Shown here: positions 31,137 to 39,477 of the stretch, piece after piece | Position numbering within the stretch: the first letter of the stretch is position 1 | Layout of the letters: each line of letters opens with the position of its first letter | Assembly: GCF_903914075.1 (NCBI RefSeq) | Contig: NZ_CAIWNQ010000003.1 | Location: 124,001-188,000 of the forward strand | Direction of reading: 5' to 3' | Origin: Ruegeria sp. THAF57 | GTDB lineage: Bacteria; Pseudomonadota; Alphaproteobacteria; Rhodobacterales; Rhodobacteraceae | DNA length: 64,000 bases | Translations under genes and position numbers: made by a program | Notes under the pieces: model-generated | Databases searched by the model: none | What the model was told of the DNA's origin: nothing | Seen by the model: only the letters and a program-made list of their open reading frames with translations

Positions 31137-32012
31137 TCAGTTTGTGCAGGGAATCACTGTTTTAACGATCTCAGCACCACGCCGGGTATTTACCGTGCAG
31201 ACTTCTTCCTGGACTTGCACCGGAGCAGGGGCGGCTTCTTTGATTCCCAACAGCTTTCTCTGGTCCACTTCAACCGCGCTCGCGACGGTTTCGTCCTGAA
31301 CTCCTACCAGTGCCAGAGACAGTCGACCTGTGTTCTGCGCCTGTGCCAGGGCAGCAATTTGTTCAGGCGTCGCCGCGACCGTGACGGTGCGGGCGATGGT
31401 TGCACCTGTCAGGTCGGAGCCCGCCTTTTGGTCAACCGCGATAAGTTCAATGTTGGTTTGAATCAGCCGCGTGATTTCACCGCTGTTGCCAGCGATTGCA
31501 CCACTCACCGATCCGGTCCAGTAAACGTCGACATTGTCACCCGGACGCAGGAAGCCTGATACACCCGATGCAACATCAACACTGATTGCAAAGGCGCGTT
31601 TCCCTTTTTCAATACGCGAAGTCAGGCCAGCCGATTCTCCGGGCTTGGTCACCTTAACTTCCATCAGGGCTTCGTCTTTTTCCATTGCTCTCAGGACAAA
31701 GCGGTCGCCTTTTTTGTCTTCGGGAAACAATTCCGCCAATCCCAAAAAGGTGCCTTCGGGAATCGCATCTTCAGGCCATTGCACAACGCGGATGTCTTCC
31801 TCGGTCAGGCGCTCGCCGTATTTCAACGCGCGGTTCGAGACCAAGACGTCAATTGTTGTGATTGTCTTTACATTCGCAAGCGCGTCCTGCGCGGCGCGCT
31901 TCTCTTTTTCAAGTTGAGCCTGAGTTTTGGAGATGTAGTCTTGTGCCAAATAGACTGCGCCACCGGCCAGAGCCACCCCGATAATCAGGACTAGTCCAAA
32001 TACTGCACGCAT
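31137..32012 (-). CDS. rcpC: Flp pilus assembly protein RcpC (CpaB)
   Basis: The 291-residue protein has one N-terminal helix (MRAVFGLVLIIGVALAGGAVYLA), a SAF domain at about 52-120 (VLVSNRALKYGERLTEEDI), and a C-terminal RcpC domain (about 135-290) ending in a Cys pair (EEVCTVNTRRG and IPCTN). RcpC/CpaB is a periplasmic partner of the secretin. It follows the second pilin gene after 147 bases. Confidence 0.93.
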   Translation of the reverse strand: MRAVFGLVLIIGVALAGGAVYLAQDYISKTQAQLEKEKRAAQDALANVKTITTIDVLVSNRALKYGERLTEEDIRVVQWPEDAIPEGTFLGLAELFPEDKKGDRFVLRAMEKDEALMEVKVTKPGESAGLTSRIEKGKRAFAISVDVASGVSGFLRPGDNVDVYWTGSVSGAIAGNSGEITRLIQTNIELIAVDQKAGSDLTGATIARTVTVAATPEQIAALAQAQNTGRLSLALVGVQDETVASAVEVDQRKLLGIKEAAPAPVQVQEEVCTVNTRRGAEIVKTVIPCTN

Positions 32013-32159
32013 TCGCGTCCCCTCGCTTATTCTGTTTACTCATGACGTCGCAACGAATGCGCGTCAGCTCATCCCTCGCTAATCGTGAATTGTGTCGAAA
32101 AGGGGGACAATCCTTGATTTTTTTGGCGTCCGTGGATTTTCGGTCGATCCAGTCAAACG

Positions 32160-32366
32160 TTACTCGGATGCGGGTATCTGAAAACTGGGGTCTCGCACCT
32201 CGGCGCCTCTGAGCGCATTGCCGGTTTGATTGTCCACGTGTTGGATGGATGGAGAAAGGTTTACGAAGATAATTGCGCCAAAGCCGACCAGACCCGCCGT
32301 CAAAAGAACCCAGTCGGCGGTGATGGCCCCATCTTCACCAAATAGATATTTTGCGATTCTGTTCAT
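32160..32366 (-). CDS. Flp-like pilin, second copy
   Basis: This 68-residue prepilin has a basic leader, MNRIAKYLFGEDG, then a hydrophobic stretch AITADWVLLTAGLVGFGAII. Cleavage after Gly13 puts Asp18 at +5 and Trp19 at +6, where classic Flp pilins carry Glu-Tyr. The tail (about 38-68) is longer and more polar than in the first copy. ATG 32366 is chosen because it gives a normal short leader. A minor pilin or pseudopilin role is possible. Confidence 0.8.
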   Translation of the reverse strand: MNRIAKYLFGEDGAITADWVLLTAGLVGFGAIIFVNLSPSIQHVDNQTGNALRGAEVRDPSFQIPASE

Positions 32367-32445
32367 TTTTAAATCCAGCTTTTTGAGATAAAAAAAGGGT
32401 CGCAATCTGACGAACGCGACCCCTCTTAAAATGCTGATCGGGCTA

Positions 32446-32655
32446 TTAGCTGCTTCCTGAGCCGCCGATTGCCGGAACGCTTACGGATACACCCGACAGA
32501 GCCGTGTCGATTTCGCCGGCCAGGTCCGAAGTACCTGCACCAACCTGGGTGTATGCAACGGCTGCCAGGCCAACGATAGCTGCGGTCAGAACGACCCAGT
32601 CAACTGTTACGGCGCCGTCTTCGTCTTTGCGGAAGTTCTTGATGAACTTGATCAT
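32446..32655 (-). CDS. flp: Flp-type major pilin
   Basis: The 69-residue prepilin has leader MIKFIKNFRKDEDG with the processing Gly14, then mature AVTVDWVVLTAAIVGLAAVAYTQ. Position +5 is Asp19 and +6 is Trp20, in place of the Glu-Tyr pair of classic Flp pilins. The C-terminal part is Gly/Ser-rich. It is the first gene of the tad operon and has an AGGAGGGAC ribosome site. It is probably the main Flp subunit. Confidence 0.88.
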   Translation of the reverse strand: MIKFIKNFRKDEDGAVTVDWVVLTAAIVGLAAVAYTQVGAGTSDLAGEIDTALSGVSVSVPAIGGSGSS

Positions 32656-33010
32656 GTTACGTCCCTCCTAAAGGATCAAAATAGTCAATTAAACCTCGGC
32701 GTCTTACAGAGCTTCGTCTCTCAGTCCGCTCTTGACCGTCTCGGTATGGCATTATGTTTGACTGGCGTGCGTGGCAGGAATTGGGCCAAAACCAATTTTT
32801 TTTCGCCGAATGTTAACTTTCCGGTAATTTTTTTACCAAGTTACTGAAATGTATTGATAAAAAATTAGAAATTAGTTTGGGCGACCCTTTTGCCCGATGC
32901 AAAATTGCGCCAAATGAGGCGAAATTGCCCCAATTCCGGTGGTTTTTCTGGTTTTGGGGGCGGTTCTGGGGTTCAAATCAATCAAAAGATAAATGCATGA
33001 GGCGGGCAAA
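32656..33010. other. AT-rich control region upstream of flp and the transglycosylase
   Basis: This 355-bp region separates the minus-strand pilin operon from the plus-strand lytic transglycosylase gene. It has strong A/T tracts (about 32800-32870), a small hairpin (GGTAA / TTACC, 32823-32837), a TTAA-N7-GTAA element (32813-32827) resembling a CtrA box, and a GG-N10-GC spacing (32774-32788, minus strand) resembling a sigma-54 promoter. All of these are suggestive only. No gene is visible. Confidence 0.5.
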
Positions 33011-33871
33011 ATGAATCTCAGGGACGCAATATTCTGCGTCGGTGTTGTGGCTGCGTTGTTTTTCAGCCCTGCACCTGTTGTTGCGCAATCCGTAGAACCA
33101 AGAGGCGTATATAAACGAGTCAAAGCGCCAAAGCCGGGCACGCGCCCCAAGATCACGGTTCAAATTTCGCCCGAGGAACATGCCACAGCGCCTTTCGCCC
33201 CAAGTACTGGGACCGAGATCGCTGTTCCCGAGATTATTGCGCGGACTCGTGTCGCGCCCCCCAGCCTGCCGGGAGGGGCCGAAAAGCCCACCGGTTCCTA
33301 CAAGGAGTTCTGGGAAAAGATTTCGCCCGATTTGGCGCGATCTGGCGCGGGGCGCTTGGATGAGGCGATAAACGCGCTGGCTGCGATCAATGTCGCCTCG
33401 CCCCGATTGCAGACGCTTCAGAACATTGCGCAGCAGCAGGGGATTGAGATTCTTCGCTCCACCGTCGGCACGAATGTTTCACCCGCCTTGGTGCTGGCCG
33501 TGATTTCCGTGGAATCCGCGGGCCGTTCGGATGCGGTCAGTTCCGCCGGGGCGCAGGGCCTGATGCAGTTGATGCCTGCAACGGCCAGACGGTTTGGCGT
33601 GAAAGACAGCTTCCACCCGGGTCAAAACATCTCTGGCGGAGTGAAATACCTAAACTGGCTGATGGAAGAGTTCGGGAACGATCCCATCCTTGTTCTTGCT
33701 GGATACAACGCCGGTGAAGGCGCGGTACGCAAACACGGCGGAGTCCCACCTTATTCCGAGACGCGCAATTACGTTCCCAAAGTGCTGGCCGCGTTTCAGA
33801 TAGCACGGGCTTTGTGTTCCACGCCGCCTGAGCTGATCTCGGACGGGTGCGTGTTCCAGACGCAGAACTAA
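33011..33871 (+). CDS. Lytic transglycosylase (SLT domain)
   Basis: The 286-residue precursor has a signal peptide cut near VVAQS (about residue 27), a Pro-rich linker, and an SLT domain at about 140-270. The catalytic Glu169 is in SVESAGRS, followed by GAQGLMQLMPATA and GYNAGEGAV. It cleaves the glycan backbone of peptidoglycan. ATG 33011 (MNLRDAIF) is chosen over the ATG at 32993 because GAGGCGGG lies just upstream. It lies next to the pilus operon and might open peptidoglycan for pilus assembly, but this is inference. Confidence 0.9.
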   Translation: MNLRDAIFCVGVVAALFFSPAPVVAQSVEPRGVYKRVKAPKPGTRPKITVQISPEEHATAPFAPSTGTEIAVPEIIARTRVAPPSLPGGAEKPTGSYKEFWEKISPDLARSGAGRLDEAINALAAINVASPRLQTLQNIAQQQGIEILRSTVGTNVSPALVLAVISVESAGRSDAVSSAGAQGLMQLMPATARRFGVKDSFHPGQNISGGVKYLNWLMEEFGNDPILVLAGYNAGEGAVRKHGGVPPYSETRNYVPKVLAAFQIARALCSTPPELISDGCVFQTQN

Positions 33872-33900
33872 AAAAGGCCCGCCGTTCTGGTGGGCCTTTT
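33872..33900. terminator. Bidirectional terminator between transglycosylase and scoB
   Basis: A 12-bp stem (AAAAGGCCCGCC / GGTGGGCCTTTT, one wobble pair) with a 5-base loop lies directly after the plus-strand stop and 12 bases from the minus-strand scoB stop. Confidence 0.85.
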
Positions 33901-33912
33901 CCGTGATGCTTG

Positions 33913-34539
33913 TCAGTTGACGATGGTTGCTTCGGTGGCGCTTCGAATTTCGTCTTCTGTGACGCCTTCAGCGGTCTCGACGATCTTTAGACCACCGTCC
34001 GCGACATCCAGAACACCCAGATTGGTGATAATCCGGTTCACCACCTTTTTGCCGGTCAGGGGCAGGGTGCATTTCTTCAACAGCTTGGACTTGCCGTGCT
34101 TGTTGGTGTGATCCATCACCACGATCACCCGGCCAACGCCGGCCACAAGGTCCATCGCGCCGCCCATGCCTTTGACCAGCACGCCGGGGATCATCCAGTT
34201 GGCCAGATCGCCCTCTTCGTCAACCTCCATCGCGCCCAGTACGGCAGCGGCGATCTTGCCGCCCCGGATCATGCCAAAGGATGTAGCGCTGTCGAAATAG
34301 GAGGTGCGGGACAGCTCGGTGATCGTCTGCTTGCCTGCGTTGATCAGGTCGGGGTCTTCTTCGCCCTCGAACGGGAAGGGACCCATGCCCAGCATTCCGT
34401 TTTCCGATTGCAGAGTGATGTCCTTGTCACCCACATAGTTCGCCACCAGCGTCGGTATACCGATACCAAGGTTCACATACATACCGTCTTCCAGCTCTTG
34501 CGCTGCGCGGGCGGCCATCTGATTACGGTCCCAGGGCAT
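33913..34539 (-). CDS. scoB: 3-oxoacid CoA-transferase subunit B
   Basis: The 208-residue protein carries the SCOT beta-subunit active site Glu46 in SENGMLGMGP, plus the GIGIPTLVANY region near the N-terminus. With subunit A it moves CoA between succinyl-CoA and acetoacetate (or a related 3-oxoacid), feeding ketone bodies and polyhydroxybutyrate products into acetyl-CoA. Its ATG overlaps the stop of subunit A (TAATG). The exact acyl substrate is not determined by sequence. Confidence 0.94.
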   Translation of the reverse strand: MPWDRNQMAARAAQELEDGMYVNLGIGIPTLVANYVGDKDITLQSENGMLGMGPFPFEGEEDPDLINAGKQTITELSRTSYFDSATSFGMIRGGKIAAAVLGAMEVDEEGDLANWMIPGVLVKGMGGAMDLVAGVGRVIVVMDHTNKHGKSKLLKKCTLPLTGKKVVNRIITNLGVLDVADGGLKIVETAEGVTEDEIRSATEATIVN

Positions 34540-35243
34540 TATGCGTCCTCCTTCTTGCGGGTGGTGCGCTGTTCGATGCGCTTTTCGTGGCTACCCTGAA
34601 TGATGCGGTGCACATAGATGCCGGGCAGGTGGATCGCGTCCGGGTCCAGCGAACCACGGGGCACGATTTCCTCGACCTCGGCCACGCAGACTTTGCCGCA
34701 GGTCGCGGCGGGGACGTTGAAGTTGCGTGCGGTCTTGCGGAAGATCAGGTTGCCGGTGTCATCGGCCTTCCACGCTTTGACGATCGCTAGGTCGGCAAAG
34801 ATGCCTTCCTCCATGATGTAAGTCTCGCCGTTGAAGTCTTTGTGCTCTTTCCCTTCGGCAATCACGGTGCCCACGCCGGTTTTGGTGTAGAAACCGGGGA
34901 TACCAGCGCCACCAGCGCGCATACGCTCAGCCAGAGTACCCTGCGGGTTGAACTCCAGCTCAAGCTCTCCGGCCAGGTACTGACGCATGAACTCGGCGTT
35001 TTCGCCGACGTACGAGCTGATCATTTTCTTGACCTGCTTGGTTTGCAGCAGGATGCCGATGCCGAAATCATCAACACCCGCGTTATTTGAGGCAAATGTC
35101 AGGTCCTTCGCGCCGGACTCTTTGATTGCCTCTAGCAAAAGCTCGGGAATGCCGCACAGGCCAAACCCACCCGCCGCAATCAGCATGCCATCCGACAACA
35201 CGCCATCAAGCGCATCGGTGGCATTGGCATAGACTTTTTTCAT
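34539..35243 (-). CDS. scoA: 3-oxoacid CoA-transferase subunit A
   Basis: The 234-residue protein has the CoA-transferase family I signature GGFGLCGIPE (25-34) and the SNNAGVDDFG segment. It forms a heterodimer with subunit B, encoded immediately downstream with a one-base overlap. The C-terminus is basic (RIEQRTTRKKEDA), longer than in many homologues. It is the first gene of a two-gene operon. Confidence 0.94.
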   Translation of the reverse strand: MKKVYANATDALDGVLSDGMLIAAGGFGLCGIPELLLEAIKESGAKDLTFASNNAGVDDFGIGILLQTKQVKKMISSYVGENAEFMRQYLAGELELEFNPQGTLAERMRAGGAGIPGFYTKTGVGTVIAEGKEHKDFNGETYIMEEGIFADLAIVKAWKADDTGNLIFRKTARNFNVPAATCGKVCVAEVEEIVPRGSLDPDAIHLPGIYVHRIIQGSHEKRIEQRTTRKKEDA

Positions 35244-35335
35244 GAAGAAACTCCCCCAATGACATGGTGATGGGCAGGTTTTGCCGCCACGTCACGGGGA
35301 AGTCAACGAATCCAAGGGGGTGGTGGTATTTCTAC

Positions 35336-37954
35336 CTATGAGGCCGCCTTTTTGGTCGTCTTTTTGGCCGCGGCCTTCTTCTTCGGTGCGGCTTTCTTTT
35401 TGGTGCCTTTCTTGGCAGCGCGTTCGTTGACCAGTTCGATGGCCATTTCCTGCGTCACATCTTCGGGCTTGATGTCCTTGGGGATGGTTGCATTGACCTT
35501 TTCCCATTTCACATATGGCCCATAGCGCCCGTCCAGCACCTGCATTGCGCCGCCATCGGGGTGATCGCCCAGTTCCTTGAGCGGTTTTGCTGCTGCGCGT
35601 CGTCCGCGCCCCGGATTGGCGCGTTTTTCGGCCAACAGTTCGACGGCACGGTTCATCCCGATCTCGAACACATCATTCGGATCCTTGAGATTGGCATAGA
35701 CTGGTTTCGCCTCGTCCGGCAGTTGGTGCATGATATATGGCCCAAACCGTCCGAAATTCGTGCTGATCATGCCGCCGTCGGGGTGTTCACCGATCTGGCG
35801 AGGCAAAGACAACAGTGTCAGCGCCTTGTCCAGATCCATGTCATCCTTGCTCCACCCTCGGGGCAGCGACGCGCGTGGAGGCTTTTTGTTCTCGGGCGTG
35901 GGTTCGCCGCGCTGGACGTAGGGACCAAACCGACCGGACTTCAGCCAGATCTCATCGCCTGCATCTTCACCCAGCAGGCGTTCGTCGCCCTCGGCCCCTT
36001 CGCCCGCGATGGGTCGGGTATATGTGCATTCGGGGTAATTTCCGCAACCCACGAACCCGCCGGTGCGCGAGGTTTTCAGGTGTAGTTGCCCCACGCCGCA
36101 TTTTGGGCAAACGCGTGGGTCAGAGCCATCCTCGCGCGGGGGATAAAGCTGAGGCGCAAGCGCCTCGTCCAGCTTGTCCAGCACTTCGGAAATGCGCAGT
36201 TCCGAGGTCTCTCCAATCGCGGCTGAGAAATCGCGCCAGAACTTGCCCAGCAGGTCTTTGTAGTCACGCTCACCCGCGCTGACATCGTCCAGCTCACCTT
36301 CCAGATTGGCGGTGAATTCGTATCCCACGTACTGTCGGAAGAAATTAAGCAAAAAGATCGTAACGATCCGGCCCTTTTCTTCGGGGATCAGCCGGTTCTT
36401 GTCCTTGCGCACATATTCACGGTCCTGAATCGTGGTGACGATGCTGGCATAGGTGGACGGACGCCCTATCCCCAGTTCTTCCATCCGTTTGACCAGCGTA
36501 GCCTCGGTGTAGCGTGGGGGGGGCTGCGTGTGGTGTTGCAGGGCCAGAACCGCCTCGTTTTCAGACAGAACCGCGGCCTTGTCCTCGGCCTTGGCGAACT
36601 GATCCTTGAGCGAGGTCTTGGCAAACCGCGCCGGATCGCCCTGCGTGATCTGGGGCAGGCGCTTGTCGTCGTCATCCGCCACGTCGTCGCGGCCTTCCTC
36701 ATAGACGCGCATGAACCCGTCGAACATCACGACCTGACCGGTTGCGCGTAGGCCGACCTGACCATCATCGCTGCCGATCTCGACCGTGGTCCGCTCCAGC
36801 CGGGCGGCCGCCATCTGGCAGGCGATGGTGCGCTTCCAAATCAGGTCATACAGCTTTCGCTGATCCTCGTCCGTGACCTTCAGGTCGCTGGCATCGCGCG
36901 ACATGTCCGTGGGGCGGATACACTCGTGCGCTTCCTGCGCGTTCTTGGCCTTATTCTTGTAGATGCGCGGGCTGTCAGGCACATATTCCGCGCCATAGCG
37001 GTCGGTGATGGTATCGCGGGTGGCGGCCACAGCCTCAGGTGCCATGTCGATGCCATCGGTCCGCATGTAGGTAATGTAGCCCGCCTCATACAGACGCTGC
37101 GCCACTTGCATCGCGTGGCGCGCGCCCATGCCGAATTTACGGCTGGCTTCCTGCTGAAGAGTCGAGGTCATGAACGGAGCGCTGGGGTTTCGTGCGGCGG
37201 GCTTCGCCTCGACCGAGGTCACACTCAGAGCGCGGCTGGTGATCGCCTGAACCGCTAGTTCCGCTTGGGTCGCGTTCTTCAGGTCGTGCTTGTCCAGCTT
37301 GTTCCCGGCCAGCGTAACCAGGCGCGCCTCATAGGTCTGACCACGCGGCGTTTCGAACAGTGCTTTGACCGACCAGTATTCGACCGGTTTGAACGCCTCG
37401 ATCTCCATCTCACGCTCGACGATCAGGCGCAGGCAGACCGACTGCACCCGGCCCGCCGATTTCGCACCGGGCAGCTTGCGCCAAAGCACAGGCGACAGGT
37501 TGAAGCCCACCAGGTAATCCAGCGCGCGGCGGGCCAGATAGGCCTCGACCAGCGGCATGTCGACCTGACGCGGGTTTTGCATCGCCTCGGTCACGGCGTC
37601 CTTGGTGATGGCGTTGAAAGTCACGCGGCTGACCGGCGTGTCCTTCTTGATCGAGCGGCGTTTGGTCAGCGCCTCTTGCAGGTGCCAGCTGATCGCCTCG
37701 CCCTCACGGTCGGGGTCGGTGGCGAGGATCAGGGCGTTGTCCTCTTTCAGCGCGTCGGCGATCGCTTTGACATGCTTTCGGCTGTCATTGCCGACCTCCC
37801 ATTTCATGTCGAATTCGTGGTCAGGATCGACCGATCCGTCCTTGGGCGGCAGGTCACGCACGTGACCATAAGACGCCAGAACCGTGTAGTCGTCGCCAAG
37901 ATATTTGTTGATCGTTTTGGCCTTGGCAGGGGATTCTACAACAACTACAGGCAT
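35336..37954 (-). CDS. topA: DNA topoisomerase I
   Basis: This 872-residue type IA topoisomerase removes negative supercoils. The TOPRIM domain has Asp80-x-Asp82-x-Glu84 (in ATDPDREGE), and the nucleophile is Tyr296 (in YITYMRTD). One four-Cys zinc ribbon (CPKC and CGNYPEC, near 600-630) follows, then several repeat-like C-terminal modules with FGPYV motifs, and a Lys/Ala-rich tail that probably binds DNA. ATG 37954 gives MPVVVVESPAKAKTI. dprA lies upstream on the same strand after a 152-base gap, an arrangement common in bacteria. Confidence 0.97.
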   Translation of the reverse strand: MPVVVVESPAKAKTINKYLGDDYTVLASYGHVRDLPPKDGSVDPDHEFDMKWEVGNDSRKHVKAIADALKEDNALILATDPDREGEAISWHLQEALTKRRSIKKDTPVSRVTFNAITKDAVTEAMQNPRQVDMPLVEAYLARRALDYLVGFNLSPVLWRKLPGAKSAGRVQSVCLRLIVEREMEIEAFKPVEYWSVKALFETPRGQTYEARLVTLAGNKLDKHDLKNATQAELAVQAITSRALSVTSVEAKPAARNPSAPFMTSTLQQEASRKFGMGARHAMQVAQRLYEAGYITYMRTDGIDMAPEAVAATRDTITDRYGAEYVPDSPRIYKNKAKNAQEAHECIRPTDMSRDASDLKVTDEDQRKLYDLIWKRTIACQMAAARLERTTVEIGSDDGQVGLRATGQVVMFDGFMRVYEEGRDDVADDDDKRLPQITQGDPARFAKTSLKDQFAKAEDKAAVLSENEAVLALQHHTQPPPRYTEATLVKRMEELGIGRPSTYASIVTTIQDREYVRKDKNRLIPEEKGRIVTIFLLNFFRQYVGYEFTANLEGELDDVSAGERDYKDLLGKFWRDFSAAIGETSELRISEVLDKLDEALAPQLYPPREDGSDPRVCPKCGVGQLHLKTSRTGGFVGCGNYPECTYTRPIAGEGAEGDERLLGEDAGDEIWLKSGRFGPYVQRGEPTPENKKPPRASLPRGWSKDDMDLDKALTLLSLPRQIGEHPDGGMISTNFGRFGPYIMHQLPDEAKPVYANLKDPNDVFEIGMNRAVELLAEKRANPGRGRRAAAKPLKELGDHPDGGAMQVLDGRYGPYVKWEKVNATIPKDIKPEDVTQEMAIELVNERAAKKGTKKKAAPKKKAAAKKTTKKAAS

Positions 37955-38106
37955 TTAAGGGAAAACCTCGCTCGACGAATTTAGCGCCTTCTATGATGGT
38001 GCAAAATGTGGAGGGCAAGAGCGAATTGTCAATGCGTTCCTTTTGCCAAAGCGATTTGGCGGTGATTTCAAAGTGATACGGGTGGAATAGTGGCGTTTTC
38101 GTTCGA

Positions 38107-39237
38107 TCAGGCCGATAACGACAGAAGTCCGCCGGGTTGTCTTTGGATGCGCCCGTCCAATTCCAGATCTACCAGCACCGGACCGATTTCCCCAGCAGTG
38201 GCCGCGATATCGCGGATCAATTGATCTTCAGCAATGGGGGACGGCCCGAGGCGCGTCAGGATCGCCGCGTGCAGCGATTCTGCGCTAGCTTCCGAATTGT
38301 CGGTTCGGGGGGGCTGTGCGGCTTGAATGAGTGCAGGTATTTCACGTTTGGGCAGCGCTTCGATCACGTCTTCCGCAGATCGTATCAAAGTAGCGCCGTC
38401 GCGGATCAGCAGGTTGCAACCCGCGGCACGGGCGTCGAAGGGGTGGCCGGGCACGGCCAGAACTTCGCGCCCCTGATCCAGAGCGTCGCGCGCCGTGATC
38501 AGGCTGCCGGATTTGGCCGCGGCCTCGACCACCACAACCGCCTGCGAAAGGCCAGAGATGATCCGGTTGCGGCGCGGAAAATGACGGGCCTGAGGCGTCA
38601 CGCCCATGGGTTGTTCCGATACCCGCAATCCGTTTTCGGCAATTTTATGGGCCAGATCGGTGTTTTCTGACGGATAGATCACATCGACCCCTCCGGCCAT
38701 GACAGCCACAGTGCCAGCGTCCAGCGCCGCGATATGGGCCGCCGTGTCGATCCCGCGGGCAAGACCGGAGACAATCACATATCCATGCTTGCCCAGATCG
38801 GTAGCCAGCCCGCGCGCCATGCGCGCACCCAACGATGAACAATTTCGTGCACCGACCATTGCAACCGAAGGGTTTTGCAACAGTGACACATTGCCGACTG
38901 CCCACAACATCGGCGGCGCGTCGTTTAGGTCATTCAAAGCGGTCGGGAAGTCAGCGGCCCCAAGGCACAAAAGCCGCGCGTTGGCGGCTTTTGCGGCCTT
39001 GAGTTCCGCCTCAATCACACCGGGCGGGCATATTTCATACCCTTTTATTCCGGCAGCGCGCGCCATTTCAGGCAGCGCGGCCAGCGCGTTCTGCGCCGAG
39101 CCATGTTCCCGCAGCAGTCGACGAAACGTCGCCGGACCGACCTTGCGCGAGCGCAACAGACGAAGCCAGGAAAACCGATCCTCTTCCGTGGTGGGTGGGA
39201 GTGTGGGGTGATTGGAAGAAAGCTGCTCCTCGGTCAT
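38107..39237 (-). CDS. dprA: DNA-processing protein DprA
   Basis: DprA loads RecA onto incoming single-stranded DNA during natural transformation. The 376-residue protein has an N-terminal helical (SAM-like) region, the Rossmann core (about 120-300) with GARNCSSLG and SGLARGIDTAAH, RRNRIISGLS, and SGSLITARDAL. A C-terminal winged helix (about 315-375) follows. It precedes topA on the same strand. The 240-base region before it has no visible gene. Confidence 0.95.
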   Translation of the reverse strand: MTEEQLSSNHPTLPPTTEEDRFSWLRLLRSRKVGPATFRRLLREHGSAQNALAALPEMARAAGIKGYEICPPGVIEAELKAAKAANARLLCLGAADFPTALNDLNDAPPMLWAVGNVSLLQNPSVAMVGARNCSSLGARMARGLATDLGKHGYVIVSGLARGIDTAAHIAALDAGTVAVMAGGVDVIYPSENTDLAHKIAENGLRVSEQPMGVTPQARHFPRRNRIISGLSQAVVVVEAAAKSGSLITARDALDQGREVLAVPGHPFDARAAGCNLLIRDGATLIRSAEDVIEALPKREIPALIQAAQPPRTDNSEASAESLHAAILTRLGPSPIAEDQLIRDIAATAGEIGPVLVDLELDGRIQRQPGGLLSLSA

Positions 39238-39477
39238 CCGTTGCTCCGCCTGATTGCAGAACTGGTTTACGGCTGGAGTGGTTAACAGCTTCTGAATCTG
39301 TTCAAATTTTTCTGGTATTTCTGAAAGTTGATCTAGTGGTTTTACGTAACGTACTGAAAATTAAATGTAAATTATAAGCGCGTCGCAAGCGTGGTCTGAG
39401 CGCCACTGGACAGCGCAAGCAGGAATTGAGGCGCAGTATTAACCCTGCGCCCCCCAAAAATACGCCGCGATTCTAGT

